From positions 620,001 to 684,000 of the forward strand of contig CAMFLR010000003.1 in assembly GCA_945957605.1 (NCBI GenBank): a stretch of DNA of 64,000 bases. The letters are read 5' to 3'. The position numbers and the translations under genes are program-made. A model generated the notes under the pieces. That model made no database searches. It saw only the letters and a program-made list of their open reading frames with translations, and was not told where the DNA came from. Positions 17,408-26,116 of the stretch are shown here, in pieces (positions within the stretch are counted from its first letter, which is position 1; every line of letters starts with the position of its first letter). The stretch is from an uncultured Isosphaeraceae bacterium (GTDB lineage Bacteria; Planctomycetota; Planctomycetia; Isosphaerales; Isosphaeraceae).

Positions 17408-17739
17408 CGACGCACAGAAGCATTGCTCGGATCGTCCCGCTAGTAGTTAAGCGCTAGCTACTCAAAACAGGACGTGAGTGGGTGGCCGGGACAACTCGTT
17501 GTCCCGGTCGCGAAGCGACAAGAGGAGACTGCGACGTGTTCCGCTTCGCCCTCTTGTGGCTGCGCCACCCGGACAACAAGTTGTCCGGGCCACCCAATCC
17601 CTTCATGTCGCCTTACAAACGCGATCGCAACTGCGGCCCGGCACAAACATATCAATGGATAGATCGCACATTTGGCATGGTGATTTACCCATGTGGGAGC
17701 GGGTAGATGAGGCAAGCGCTGCAAGAAGCAACGCGCGAC
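17408..17739. other. Gene-free stretch dominated by a palindromic repeat
   Basis: About 330 bases between converging genes. The centre holds the nested inverted repeat listed separately. Short open frames here are products of the repeat and I do not regard them as genes. Confidence 0.6.
17479..17596. repeat. Nested inverted repeat (BIME/REP-like), element 1
   Basis: Arms of about 47 bases (17479-17525 and 17549-17596) are near-perfect inverted copies around a 23-base spacer. Each arm is itself made of two smaller palindromes: GGGACAAC-TC-GTTGTCCC and GTCGCGAAGCGAC on the left, CCGGACAACAAGTTGTCCGG and GTGGCTGCGCCAC on the right. Differences between the arms keep the inner palindromes paired, so the DNA or RNA could fold as one long hairpin or as two pairs of short ones. 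It lies between a rightward and a leftward gene and may end transcription from both sides. Confidence 0.8.
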
Positions 17740-18690
17740 TCAGTTCATCTCCGCTTCCAGCGGTCCTGCAAGTTCATTGAGGAAGAACAGCCGACCGGCC
17801 AGTGTGGGCATGAACGAACTGGGAACCCAGGGATTCGGACCATAACGCAAGGTCATCCAGAGAGATGTCCCTTGCCACTGCATACCGCGTCCCAGGATGC
17901 CGTCGGCACCGCCGATGATCCGGTCGGCCTTCAGAAACAGACCAGGTCCGATCGTGTTGGCAAACGCTGGAACGAGCGTCGTGCGGCTCTTGAAACTGGT
18001 AAGTGCGTTTTGCTCGATCGTCAGCGGATGCAGCTTCGCGCCAAGGCGGTGCGTCGCTGCTTTCCAGGCATCGACTGACTCATACTCGGCGGCGAAGTGC
18101 GGCTCCCAGAACGCGATGTGGCAAACGCGGCCGATGCCGAAGATCACAGTCAGTTCGGCGCCTGCTTTTTGCAACTCGCCGATACGCTCGGCGTAGTGCG
18201 GCAGCTTGTCGGGCGTTGCAAACCAGCGCTGCGAGGCGGGGACCGTCAACTTGCCCAGCGGCCCGTAGAATGCTCCTTCCATCGCGTTTGTGAAAGCGCC
18301 TGGGTCGTTGGCGGCGAGGGTGTTACCGTCGCGATCGCTCCATTCATCCATGTTGAATCCATGGACGTGATCGCACGGCACATTCCATTCTTTGAGAAAG
18401 TAAACCGCCCAGCGATACATCCCCATCGGGCCGACCGGCAATATGAGCGCAGCTTGACGTTTTTCTTCCCGCGCTCGACGAATTGTCATCGCAATCTCGT
18501 GACCGAGCATCACGTCAAAATCGGCGACGTCGCGACATATGACGGGTTCAAATCGTTCATGCCAGAACGGCTGACGGTCGAGGACTGAACATGGGTTGTG
18601 CGAACAACATGCGTCGATACGGGCGAGATCCCAGCCGGCTGGCAGGAAGCCTTCCATGAGCGAGCCGCTGAGTGTTGAAAGCAGATTCAA
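17740..18690 (-). CDS. NagB-like glucosamine-6-phosphate deaminase/isomerase family protein with altered active site
   Basis: A protein of about 316 residues. It has the NagB fold landmarks GFNMDEW (residues 111-117; Asp115 at the general-base position) and [13 protein letters not shown] (185-197). In NagB the second motif is GIGxDGHIAFNEP. Here the His (191) and Glu (196) remain, but the Asp that pairs with the His is Val and the Gly is Cys. The enzyme may act on a different sugar phosphate or with changed chemistry. I chose the TTG at 18690, which has AGGA nine bases upstream; an in-frame ATG at 18738 would add 16 residues. No amino-sugar genes are adjacent. Confidence 0.75.
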   Translation of the reverse strand: MNLLSTLSGSLMEGFLPAGWDLARIDACCSHNPCSVLDRQPFWHERFEPVICRDVADFDVMLGHEIAMTIRRAREEKRQAALILPVGPMGMYRWAVYFLKEWNVPCDHVHGFNMDEWSDRDGNTLAANDPGAFTNAMEGAFYGPLGKLTVPASQRWFATPDKLPHYAERIGELQKAGAELTVIFGIGRVCHIAFWEPHFAAEYESVDAWKAATHRLGAKLHPLTIEQNALTSFKSRTTLVPAFANTIGPGLFLKADRIIGGADGILGRGMQWQGTSLWMTLRYGPNPWVPSSFMPTLAGRLFFLNELAGPLEAEMN

Positions 18691-18907
18691 GGCGGGTGTC
18701 CTATGGTTCAGGAAGGTTAAAGATGGCGAGAGCCGCATTGTGACACGCCAAACCTTCCAGGTCTAGCCGCGCGAGCGTTTGGTTCGATTCGTTCGCAAAT
18801 AGACAACAAGGGAATTGTGCTCTAGGTTTGGGTGTGGATGCCAGGAAGATCCGCCCTGTCTGCTTCACCGTGCCTGCGATGCCTAACGGGCGGCGGAGTA
18901 ATCTCTG

Positions 18908-19891
18908 ATGCAGTTTGTCGATCCTCTGATTCCCCGAAAGTGCCGAATACTCGTCGTTGACGATAGTCAGTTCGAGCGAGTTCAGATCACCCGCCGCGTG
19001 CAACTCGACGGCGCGGAGTTTCTCGAAGCGGTTGACGCGCGAGAAGCGATCCAGATCGCCAGGACTCAATCGCCCGACCTGATTCTGCTCGACGTAAACT
19101 TGCCCGACGTCTCGGGGTTCGAGGTCCTCGCGACGCTGAAAGAAGACCCAGCGACGCAGTCGATACCGGTCATTTTTCTCTCGGGTTACGACTCGACCGC
19201 CAATAAGGTTAAAGGGCTCGAGCTAGGCGCGATTGATTATGTCGCGAAACCCTTTGACCCGCCCGAACTTCGGGCGCGAATCCGCGTCGGTCTAAGGCTC
19301 AAGCAGTATCACGACATGCTCGAAAAGCAGGCGTATCTCGACGCCCTCACCGGCCTGGCGAATCGCCACGCGCTCGAGCACCGCCTCAACGCCGAATGGG
19401 CCGCCTGCGGCCGTCGCGCCACTCAGCTTTCGCTGATGATCATCGACATCGACTTCTTCAAGCGAGTCAACGACACCCACGGACACGCCGCCGGCGATGC
19501 CACGCTCCAGCGCATGGCCGCAGCACTTGGCGCTGTGGCACGGTCGAGCGATCTGGTCGCCCGCTACGGCGGCGAGGAGTTCGTGCTTGTCGCGCCTGAT
19601 TGCGACATGATGGGAGCGCTCGCACTTGCGGAACGCATCCGGGCACAGGTGGAATCGCTCTCGCTGACGTTTGACGACTCACGCCTCAAAGTGACTGCGA
19701 GCGTTGGAGTTGCGTCGGCGACTGTACCGATCCTCAGGTCCGACGCGACGCCGATGTTCCTGCTCAATCGCGCCGACCGAGCGCTTTACGACGCGAAATC
19801 GGCCGGGCGCAACACGGTTTGGGCCTGGGCCGCAAGCGACACCAGGCCCTGCTGGGCACCGCTCATCAACTCACTGGTCCGATCGGTCTGA
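18908..19891 (+). CDS. Response regulator with GGDEF output domain (diguanylate cyclase)
   Basis: A 327-residue cytoplasmic protein. Residues 12-130 form a receiver domain with acidic pair Asp18/Asp19, phospho-acceptor Asp62 (LLDVNLPD), Ser92 and Lys114 (VAKPFD). Residues 140-310 form a GGDEF domain with DALTGLANR, IDIDFFKRVNDTHGH and active-site GGEEF (221-225). An RSSD (212-215) five residues before GGEEF is the c-di-GMP inhibitory I-site. It should make c-di-GMP from two GTP when phosphorylated and be subject to product feedback. No sensor kinase is adjacent, so it is an orphan regulator. A GGAG precedes the ATG. The tail after the domain is short and unassigned. Confidence 0.93.
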   Translation: MQFVDPLIPRKCRILVVDDSQFERVQITRRVQLDGAEFLEAVDAREAIQIARTQSPDLILLDVNLPDVSGFEVLATLKEDPATQSIPVIFLSGYDSTANKVKGLELGAIDYVAKPFDPPELRARIRVGLRLKQYHDMLEKQAYLDALTGLANRHALEHRLNAEWAACGRRATQLSLMIIDIDFFKRVNDTHGHAAGDATLQRMAAALGAVARSSDLVARYGGEEFVLVAPDCDMMGALALAERIRAQVESLSLTFDDSRLKVTASVGVASATVPILRSDATPMFLLNRADRALYDAKSAGRNTVWAWAASDTRPCWAPLINSLVRSV

Positions 19892-19906
19892 GCCGCTCAA
19901 TTCCCC

Positions 19907-19920
19907 GTGAGCTAGCTCAC
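19907..19920. repeat. Perfect 14-base palindrome between converging genes
   Basis: GTGAGCTAGCTCAC lies 16 bases after one stop codon and overlaps the stop of the converging gene. There is no T tract. It could be a protein-binding site or chance. Confidence 0.3.
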
Positions 19921-20907
19921 CGAGATCACGACCTTACCCTGCAACGTCCCCGCGCCGTGGACTGTATTGGCTTCGAGGAATTTCTCAGCCTCGGCTGCCT
20001 CGTCGAGCGGGAAAACCTTGCCCACCACGGCCTTGAGCTTCCCTTCGCTGACCCAGCGGTTGATATCATCAGCCGCGCGGGCCTGCTCGGCGGGCGAGGC
20101 GTTGAACATCGCGAAACCCAAAAGCTGGCAGTCGCGCGGGTAAAACGACCCGAGCGGCAAGACCGGCTTCGCCGCGCGCCCGGCCATCACGATCATCCGC
20201 CCGCGCTTGCGGAGCATCGGAATCGAGAGTTCGAGATTCGGCTCGCGCTGAGTTTCGAACCAGATATCGATCCCGTCCGGCGCCCATTCCTTGAGCTTGG
20301 CCGGCACGTCGTCGGTCTTGTAGTTAAGAGCGAGATCGGCACCCAGATCGCGACAAAGCTGCACGCGTTCGGGACTTCCCGCCGTCGTCGCGACCTTGCC
20401 GCCAGCGGCCTTTACCATCTGCACGACCAACGAGCCGACGCCGCCGCTTCCGCCTGCGACGTAAACCGTCTCACCCGCCGCGAGTCGTGCGTTCTGGAAC
20501 AGGCCAAGATGGGCCGTGATGCCCGTCAACGCCAGAGCCGCTGCACCGGCGTCATCAATCTTGTCCGGGGTGGGATAGAGCAACGCCTCGTCGATCGCCG
20601 CGTATTCAGCCGCGACGCCCTGGCGTCCCAGCAGACCCTGGTTCGATCCCCAAACGCGATCGCCCACCTTGAACTTCGTCGCGCCCGGTCCAACTTCCTC
20701 AACCACGCCCGCAACGTCCGACCCAATGATGTAAGGCACCGGAATCGGCATCGCGACGATTCCTGCCCGGACGTAAAGGTCGATCGGATTGATCGCCACG
20801 GCCTTCACGCGAATGAGCACTTGCCCATTGCCCGGACTCGGCTTGGGCAGGTCGCCCACCTTGATGTTTTCGGGGGGACCGGTCTGCTCGACAAAAGCGG
20901 CTCGCAT
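19912..20907 (-). CDS. Quinone oxidoreductase-like, zinc-independent MDR-superfamily dehydrogenase
   Basis: A 331-residue protein with the medium-chain dehydrogenase/reductase layout: an N-terminal GroES-like domain (VLIRVKAVAINPIDLYVRAG, IIGSDVAGVVEEVG, GDRVWG) and a Rossmann domain with VAGGSGGVGSLVVQMVKA for NADPH. The zinc-binding Cys/His of alcohol dehydrogenases are absent, so it belongs to the QOR/zeta-crystallin branch that reduces quinones or enones with NADPH. The ATG has GGGAG about eleven bases upstream. A Rieske protein gene lies 69 bases upstream on the same strand and may be co-transcribed. Confidence 0.92.
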   Translation of the reverse strand: MRAAFVEQTGPPENIKVGDLPKPSPGNGQVLIRVKAVAINPIDLYVRAGIVAMPIPVPYIIGSDVAGVVEEVGPGATKFKVGDRVWGSNQGLLGRQGVAAEYAAIDEALLYPTPDKIDDAGAAALALTGITAHLGLFQNARLAAGETVYVAGGSGGVGSLVVQMVKAAGGKVATTAGSPERVQLCRDLGADLALNYKTDDVPAKLKEWAPDGIDIWFETQREPNLELSIPMLRKRGRMIVMAGRAAKPVLPLGSFYPRDCQLLGFAMFNASPAEQARAADDINRWVSEGKLKAVVGKVFPLDEAAEAEKFLEANTVHGAGTLQGKVVISVS

Positions 20908-20976
20908 GATGCGTGGAACTCCCGAAGCAAAAAGGAATCACTGGTCAAAGATGGCGACAACGGTTGGCGAAACCGT

Positions 20977-21297
20977 TCAATTTACGGCAACTTGAATCTC
21001 ATCCCCTTCGACTCGCACCGGATATGTGCCAATGCGAATCCGAGGGCTATCGAGCCAGCGCCCGTCTTCCAGGCTGAAGCGCCAGCCGTGCCAGGTGCAT
21101 GTCACGGTTTTCTCACCGACCATGCCGTCGCACAGCGGAGCGCCCTGGTGCGGACAGTGGTCGTCAATCGCGTAATACTGGCCATTGTCCATGATGAGGG
21201 CAATCGCCCGCCCCTCAACTTCCACCGGAATTCCCGCCCCTTCTGTCACATCTCCAATGCGGGCCACTGTCTGAAAACGGGTCGGGACGGTCGACAC
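20977..21297 (-). CDS. Small Rieske [2Fe-2S] ferredoxin (NirD-like)
   Basis: A 106-residue protein formed almost entirely by a Rieske domain. Ligands are Cys48 and His50 (CPHQGAPL) and Cys67 and His70 (CTWHGWRF), with TYPVRVEGDEI at the C-terminus. The start is a GTG with GGAG eight bases upstream. There is no signal peptide, so it is cytoplasmic. It resembles the NirD/biphenyl-dioxygenase-ferredoxin type that passes electrons to an oxygenase or reductase. The only plausible neighbour partner is the downstream NADPH-dependent oxidoreductase; no oxygenase subunit is present. Confidence 0.92.
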   Translation of the reverse strand: MSTVPTRFQTVARIGDVTEGAGIPVEVEGRAIALIMDNGQYYAIDDHCPHQGAPLCDGMVGEKTVTCTWHGWRFSLEDGRWLDSPRIRIGTYPVRVEGDEIQVAVN

Positions 21298-21444
21298 AAC
21301 TTGGCTCCAGCCGAGTATTCAATGAAATTTTCGCCCTAAAGCCCAATCGGAACACCTCTTGCTCTGGGGCAGGCTCGAACCCATGATAACGGTCTCCCGC
21401 GCAGGAGTGAACGCCGAGCCCCTTGAGTCCACGGACCCCCCGCT

Positions 21445-22188
21445 ATGACTGAACCAGCCGCCGATCCCAAGCCGCCCGAGTCCGTTCTGAAGCACGACGC
21501 GCACGAACACGCCGAGGGCTTCAAAGTCGATCCGACCGAAGATGACTCAGTCGACTCCAAACTCACCGAGATCGAAATGGCTGGAGAAGAAGTCGCCATC
21601 GGCTGGAAGCCGCCTGCGCACCCGCCCCTTGCTCCCGAGGTTCGTTTCCTCCACGTTTCGCGCACAATTCATCAACTCATCACCGACCGCAATCGCTCCG
21701 TTGGTATCTTTCTGCTTGTGGCGTCGGTGCTTATCAATGCGTCGGCCGGCTTGCTCAAAACCGAACTTCCCGTCGACCCCATCATCTCGATGCAAGCGAT
21801 TCGCTACTGGTGTCTGCCGGTGACATTCGGTTGCCTGGCGGTGCTGGGAGTGTTTACGAGCTTGCTGCTGATTCGCACGCGCATCGGCCTGATTTACGAG
21901 GTCGCCAAGATGAACGTGCTGCTCGGTTCGGCGTCAAAACGAGTCGAGCGCGTGAACCCGCTTTCGATTTTTTACATCATGCATCTCATGGTGGCGGTGC
22001 TGGGCGGTGCGTCGGCTGGCTTCACCTGGGGCATGCTGTCGATCAACCTCTTTTCCGCCAAGCCGCCGGTCTCGATGGGGCAGGGGCTGCTTGTGGCCGT
22101 TCTTTACATCGTTGCGTTCCAGGCGATCTACTACATCACCGTGCTTCGGAACACGACGGATTTGAAGCTTTCCTCCGTGCGGGGCTGA
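21445..22188 (+). CDS. Membrane protein of unknown function
   Basis: A 247-residue protein. The first 90 residues are soluble and acidic (Asp/Glu-rich, with HDAHEHAE). Four membrane segments follow at about 94-114, 128-150, 175-195 and 212-232. No domain is recognised. Its stop codon lies just before the TTG start of the LOG-family gene, with two bases between them, so the two are probably translated together, although a functional link is not obvious. Confidence 0.7.
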   Translation: MTEPAADPKPPESVLKHDAHEHAEGFKVDPTEDDSVDSKLTEIEMAGEEVAIGWKPPAHPPLAPEVRFLHVSRTIHQLITDRNRSVGIFLLVASVLINASAGLLKTELPVDPIISMQAIRYWCLPVTFGCLAVLGVFTSLLLIRTRIGLIYEVAKMNVLLGSASKRVERVNPLSIFYIMHLMVAVLGGASAGFTWGMLSINLFSAKPPVSMGQGLLVAVLYIVAFQAIYYITVLRNTTDLKLSSVRG

Positions 22189-22190
22189 CC

Positions 22191-22748
22191 TTGGCCGAAT
22201 CTGCGAAGTTTCTCTGCGTTTACTGCGGCTCGTCGCCCGGAGTTCGCCCCGTGTACGTCGACGCCGCGCACGCGATTGGCGTCGAACTCGGCAAGCACGG
22301 GCTCGGCCTCGTCTACGGCGGCGGCCGCGCCGGCCTGATGGGAGTTGTCGCCGACGCCGTGCTCGCCGGTGGCGGACAGGTCGTCGGCGTGATTCCCGAA
22401 ATCCTGGCGACGACCGAAATCGCCCACGACACGCTCACCGAACTTCACGTCGTATCCGGTATGCATGAACGCAAGGCCTTGATGGCGGAACGCGCCGCCG
22501 GCTTCCTTACGCTTCCTGGAGGGATCGGCACGTACGAAGAATTCTTCGAGATCCTCACCTGGGCCGCGCTTGGGTTGCACGCGAAACCGATGGGCGTGCT
22601 GAACGTGGCCGGCTATTTCGATCCGCTACTCAAATTGCTGGAACATGCGGTGAGCGAAGGTTTCGTCAAACAGAAATATCTGGATTTTGTGTTTGTCAGC
22701 GATGACCCGGCCGCAGTCGCTGCGGAACTTGCTTCACGCGCGCAATAG
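22191..22748 (+). CDS. LOG-family protein (nucleoside 5'-monophosphate phosphoribohydrolase)
   Basis: A protein of 185 residues with the LOG/TIGR00730 signatures: N-terminal FLCVYCGSSPG, GLGLVYGGGRAGLMG, the catalytic PGGIGTYEEFFE and MHERKALM. Family members split cytokinin riboside monophosphate or AMP into base and ribose 5-phosphate; many bacterial ones were once called lysine decarboxylases in error. No ATG is available near the domain start; the TTG at 22191 fits the family N-terminus and follows the previous stop almost directly, which suggests translational coupling. A longer frame back to 21810 overlaps the upstream gene and is not used. Confidence 0.88.
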   Translation: MAESAKFLCVYCGSSPGVRPVYVDAAHAIGVELGKHGLGLVYGGGRAGLMGVVADAVLAGGGQVVGVIPEILATTEIAHDTLTELHVVSGMHERKALMAERAAGFLTLPGGIGTYEEFFEILTWAALGLHAKPMGVLNVAGYFDPLLKLLEHAVSEGFVKQKYLDFVFVSDDPAAVAAELASRAQ

Positions 22749-22794
22749 TGAAGATGTAATTGGTGATATTTGAATTCCGCGAAGATCGCACGAT

Positions 22795-23259
22795 TCAAGG
22801 AATCGTCATTACCACGACCTTCGCCTCCGATACGCGGTCGAGACGATCAAAGTCGATCCGAAGACGATGCGCTGAACCGCGATAAGTGATGCGAACTCCA
22901 CGATAGATGCAGTAACACCACCAGCCATCACCTTGCTCGTCGGGTTCACCAAGCGTTGCAAGCACTTCGTTCGGCGTAAGGCCGATAAGAAGACCTCGCC
23001 GCGTGAGATCGCGCGACATCATCCCCCTCATTTTGGGGCTGCCCGAGAACCACGCTTGCACATCAAAAGGCAGCGTGGTCGGGTCTTCAACACCAACTCG
23101 CTCGCAGAATCGCAGCGGCGATGATCTGTCGCACCAGAGCAACTGGCCGCATTTCGGGCAAGGAGCATCGCCAGGAGGCCAGGATGGCTCGATAAAAACC
23201 TCCGCACCGCAGAGTGGGCAACGGTTGAGTTCCCCCTCTGGAGTGCGAGTCGAGCTCAT
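22795..23259 (-). CDS. Zinc-ribbon protein of unknown function
   Basis: A protein of 154 residues with an N-terminal zinc ribbon: CPLC at about 14-17 and CPKC about 19 residues on. The C-terminal half carries GLLIGLTPNEVLATLGEPDE and a Trp/Tyr-rich strand, loosely like the small SmpA/BamE-type fold (G..PEV...LG.P). The ATG at 23259 has GAGGAG nine bases upstream and replaces an upstream ATG at 23295. It converges on the LOG gene. The role is unknown. Confidence 0.65.
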   Translation of the reverse strand: MSSTRTPEGELNRCPLCGAEVFIEPSWPPGDAPCPKCGQLLWCDRSSPLRFCERVGVEDPTTLPFDVQAWFSGSPKMRGMMSRDLTRRGLLIGLTPNEVLATLGEPDEQGDGWWCYCIYRGVRITYRGSAHRLRIDFDRLDRVSEAKVVVMTIP

Positions 23260-23366
23260 AGAGTCGTCTCCTCGCCGGCGATCGGCCCAATCCAACGCCG
23301 CTCATTATGCGCTTTTGGCACTGCAACGTCTGACTTCAGGAAGTTCGTCAGCAACGCGGTTTTCTA

Positions 23367-23621
23367 TCAAATAATCCATCGAAGCAGACAAATAAACGCT
23401 GTTCCCAGAAAGAAACTCATGCCGGTCAAACAGACGATACCTTGCAAGATACCGGGCATAGGACGAACGAGTTTCGTCCAGACCATTAACGCAGCTAAAG
23501 CAAGAACGCAGCCAAGTAGCGGATAACCATTTCGCGCGAGCAGTGTCGGTGGAATCGTGCACGCCGCCAGCAAGGCGAACGTGATCAGGATGACCAGAAT
23601 GGAACGCAAGTTCTCGTTCAT
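23367..23621 (-). CDS. Small membrane protein, three helices
   Basis: An 84-residue protein that is almost all membrane: about residues 8-28, 33-50 and 58-80. GAGG lies four bases before the ATG. No family is recognised. It sits 108 bases upstream of the zinc-ribbon gene on the same strand. Confidence 0.5.
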   Translation of the reverse strand: MNENLRSILVILITFALLAACTIPPTLLARNGYPLLGCVLALAALMVWTKLVRPMPGILQGIVCLTGMSFFLGTAFICLLRWII

Positions 23622-23859
23622 GCCCTCGTCTTCTTTCGAACAATCAAATTGACCGCCACGACGTCAGGCTGTCTCGCGCGATTCCGCCGTCTTACAAACA
23701 TATAACGTAACTGTTTCCGCAATTTTACGGCAGCAGTCGTAGTTGGGACCGCTCCTGCTCATCGGGAAAACGGACGGAACGCGATAAATCCAAAAACTCT
23801 CTTACTTAAATCGCAGGCGCATGATCGTCGTACAGGAAGGAAATTCAACGAGCCACCTG

Positions 23860-24132
23860 CTAGCCAGAGAGCCATTTCCAGACCGTCGCGGTCGCATTCC
23901 AGACGATCAAGGCAAGACCTAATAAGACGATAATGAGAGCAACCCAAGCGGTAGCTCCGAGGTACCATTCGAGCAGCGTTCCTATCCATTCGATCTCGAA
24001 ATGGTTTCCTATGGCTGATAATGCGAGCGGGACGCCGACGAAAAGAGCGATTGAAACGAGCAGTCCCGCCCATAAGGGGGCTGCGATTAACACCGTCACG
24101 AGTGGCGCGAGTATCAGCGAAAGCGATACCAA
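23860..24132 (-). CDS. Possible small membrane protein
   Basis: A 90-residue frame with three hydrophobic segments (LSLILAPLVTVLIAAPLWAG, LLVSIALFVGVPLALSAIG, VALIIVLLGLALIVW). The only start is TTG, with no clear ribosome binding site, so coding is not certain. The composition of a membrane protein and the lack of a competing gene argue for it. A small inverted repeat lies just upstream. Confidence 0.45.
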   Translation of the reverse strand: MVSLSLILAPLVTVLIAAPLWAGLLVSIALFVGVPLALSAIGNHFEIEWIGTLLEWYLGATAWVALIIVLLGLALIVWNATATVWKWLSG

Positions 24133-24139
24133 CGCTGTT

Positions 24140-24158
24140 ATGATAATGGGGTTATCAT
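24140..24158. repeat. Short inverted repeat upstream of a small membrane gene
   Basis: ATGATAA, loop TGGGG and TTATCAT. It is an AT-rich hairpin or operator-like site directly before the possible TTG start of the leftward gene. No T run follows. Confidence 0.3.
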
Positions 24159-24386
24159 TATGGCCGAAGGCTGCACCCTCCCATTCTCTGTTTGCTAGTG
24201 AAAATCGAAACGGTCATCCGTTAGGCGTTGCGGTGCTACAGCAGGTAGCGAAAGGCTCGGAGAGTATCGCCACTTGGTGGAGGTCGACATCATTTGTGTC
24301 TATGTCAGTCGAGCGACTGTCGCAGAACTTGTCGCCGCGCAATGAATCGAATTGAAGTTTCCCCGAAATCAAAATATCCCGCTCGT

Positions 24387-24980
24387 TCAAACGACTGGAA
24401 CCACCCTCGCGCCAGGATATTCACGAACCAATCGAGCGTACACCGGCACAATTGCGAGCAGCTCGCGGAGGTAATCTTGATCCTTCGCACGACGTTTGAT
24501 GCGCTTGTGATATTTCGGGCTCACGAGAAGCGGAATCCTGATGCGTTCGAGCGCATCCCACTCTTCCTGCGACCTTTTTCTTTCGGGAATCCGCCAGATG
24601 ATCATACGGCCGCCAGTGAGCAGTAGTGACGCCATTACTAGAAAAGGCGAAGGTCCTGCTGGCGGGTCGAGCGGGTCGCAAATGACCTCGAACTCGATGC
24701 AAGACTCCGTCGGCTGGTTGGAAATCGCACAGTTGTGACCGGCAGGAAGCGACCCCATTGCAAGCATCGATCGAATTCGATCGAGGGCGCTGCTTTCATA
24801 CGCCCCCTCGCCATTGAGCGTGCGCAACCGGCTGAGCGGGGGAACCGCGATGTCTCGCCCACAACGACAGGGGCTTTGCTCACCAGCATCGGAGGCGACT
24901 ACAGTGATCGCGTCTCCACACTCGCAAGGCAGAATGTAAGAATTCCTTTGGTCCTTTGGCGAACCTTTCGCGATCCCCAT
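24387..24980 (-). CDS. Cys-rich (zinc-ribbon-like) protein of unknown function
   Basis: A protein of 197 residues. The N-terminus has YILPCECGDAITV and SPCRCGRDIAVP, two Cys-x-Cys-Gly knuckles that probably form a zinc ribbon. The middle has a hydrophobic stretch (PSPFLVMASLLLTGGRMIIW) that may be a buried helix or membrane segment, and the C-terminus is basic and helical (YHKRIKRRAKDQDYLRELLA). The ATG at 24980 has GAGG about eleven bases upstream; a longer frame back to 25151 lacks support. Function unknown. Confidence 0.6.
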   Translation of the reverse strand: MGIAKGSPKDQRNSYILPCECGDAITVVASDAGEQSPCRCGRDIAVPPLSRLRTLNGEGAYESSALDRIRSMLAMGSLPAGHNCAISNQPTESCIEFEVICDPLDPPAGPSPFLVMASLLLTGGRMIIWRIPERKRSQEEWDALERIRIPLLVSPKYHKRIKRRAKDQDYLRELLAIVPVYARLVREYPGARVVPVV

Positions 24981-25182
24981 GGCTTTGCAACCTCGTCGCG
25001 AATTCAATGGCGATGAAATGCTCGCGCCCAAGGCGAGCGTGTGTCGGCAGTGACCTGAACATACTACGAATGATTTACCCATGCGACAACCCGCCGCAAT
25101 CGTTCGTGCCAATCGATGAAGGAACCGGCTATCATAAGAGGCATCGGCCATCGGCCCACGCTCTCAACGTCGCGAGCCCCAA

Positions 25183-25911
25183 ATGAATGAGATTCTCGAC
25201 ATCTTCGCCCGGATGACCCCATGGCAAGCCGGCTTCTGGATGCTCGTCGAGAACTTCTCGCTTTTCGCAGTCGCACTCGTTCTCGGCGAGCTGCTCATTC
25301 GTGTATTTCGCGACCGACGAATCGGGCCGACACCTGATCCCACAACACGTCAGGAAGTCGCGATCGCCGTCTCCGGCGTGGTGATGAACAGCGTCGTCAC
25401 TCTGATCGGCTGGTACCTCTGGCGTGCGGGTTACATCGTCGTCAGGCGTGATGTGGGACTTCGTGCCTGGCTTGATGCGCTAGTTCTACTCGCGATCATG
25501 GACCTCGCGATGTATGTCTCGCACCGGATTGCACACGTGCCGATCATTTATCGCCTCGTTCATGAGACGCATCACAAGTTCGACCGTCCCAGGCCGATCG
25601 ATCTTTTCGTGCTCAACCCGATCGAAGTTCTGGGATTCGGCGGACTCTGGCTCGCTGTGATTTGCGTCTATTCTTCATCGTGGCTGGGGATGCTGATTTA
25701 TCTGACGTTCAACTTGCTGTTTGGAATGATGGGCCATTTGGGAGTCGAGCCGTTTCCTGAGTCGTGGGAACGCCACTGGCTGCTTAGATATCTGGGGACG
25801 AGCACGTTTCACGCGCGTCACCATCATAACGGTCGCGGCAACTTCGGCTTTTATACGCTGATCTGGGACCGTCTCTTCGGCACAGTTCACACCGAGCCTC
25901 GCTCGGAGTGA
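25183..25911 (+). CDS. Fatty acid hydroxylase/sterol desaturase superfamily enzyme
   Basis: A 242-residue integral membrane di-iron enzyme. The His clusters are HRIAH (114-118), HETHH (127-131), His185 and HARHHH (210-215), within four or five membrane helices. The superfamily uses O2 at a di-iron site to hydroxylate or desaturate sterols, sphingoid bases, carotenoids or fatty acids. The signature is complete. The substrate is not evident, and no lipid synthesis gene is adjacent. It stands alone. Confidence 0.92.
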   Translation: MNEILDIFARMTPWQAGFWMLVENFSLFAVALVLGELLIRVFRDRRIGPTPDPTTRQEVAIAVSGVVMNSVVTLIGWYLWRAGYIVVRRDVGLRAWLDALVLLAIMDLAMYVSHRIAHVPIIYRLVHETHHKFDRPRPIDLFVLNPIEVLGFGGLWLAVICVYSSSWLGMLIYLTFNLLFGMMGHLGVEPFPESWERHWLLRYLGTSTFHARHHHNGRGNFGFYTLIWDRLFGTVHTEPRSE

Positions 25912-26116
25912 ATGTGGAAGATGATGTACGTGGGCAGACGGGGGGAACCGAGGGACCAACGCGGTTCCGGAGGGGAGACCGTTTCTTTTGGGAAACAGAT
26001 CCCGCACACCCAGCGCACATGAGAGACGGTCCATATTACAATACGGAAGGCATTAACACGAAAATGGCGACGATTCGCCATTATTGGCGCAAGAACCTGC
26101 CGCGAATGAGGTTGCA

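Noticed and set aside
17461..17706. Small open frames within the nested palindrome
   Set aside because: They arise from the repeat and show no protein-like composition.
19819..21339. Plus-strand frame of 506 codons opposite the oxidoreductase and Rieske genes
   Set aside because: Long but spans two real minus-strand genes with full motifs, and its sequence is Arg/Leu-rich without any domain.
21810..22190. N-terminal extension of the LOG-family frame
   Set aside because: It overlaps the membrane protein gene in another frame and lacks family similarity; the domain starts at 22191.
26060..26116. TTG start at 26084 for the sigma factor
   Set aside because: The GTG at 26117 has a better ribosome binding site and gives the usual N-terminus.
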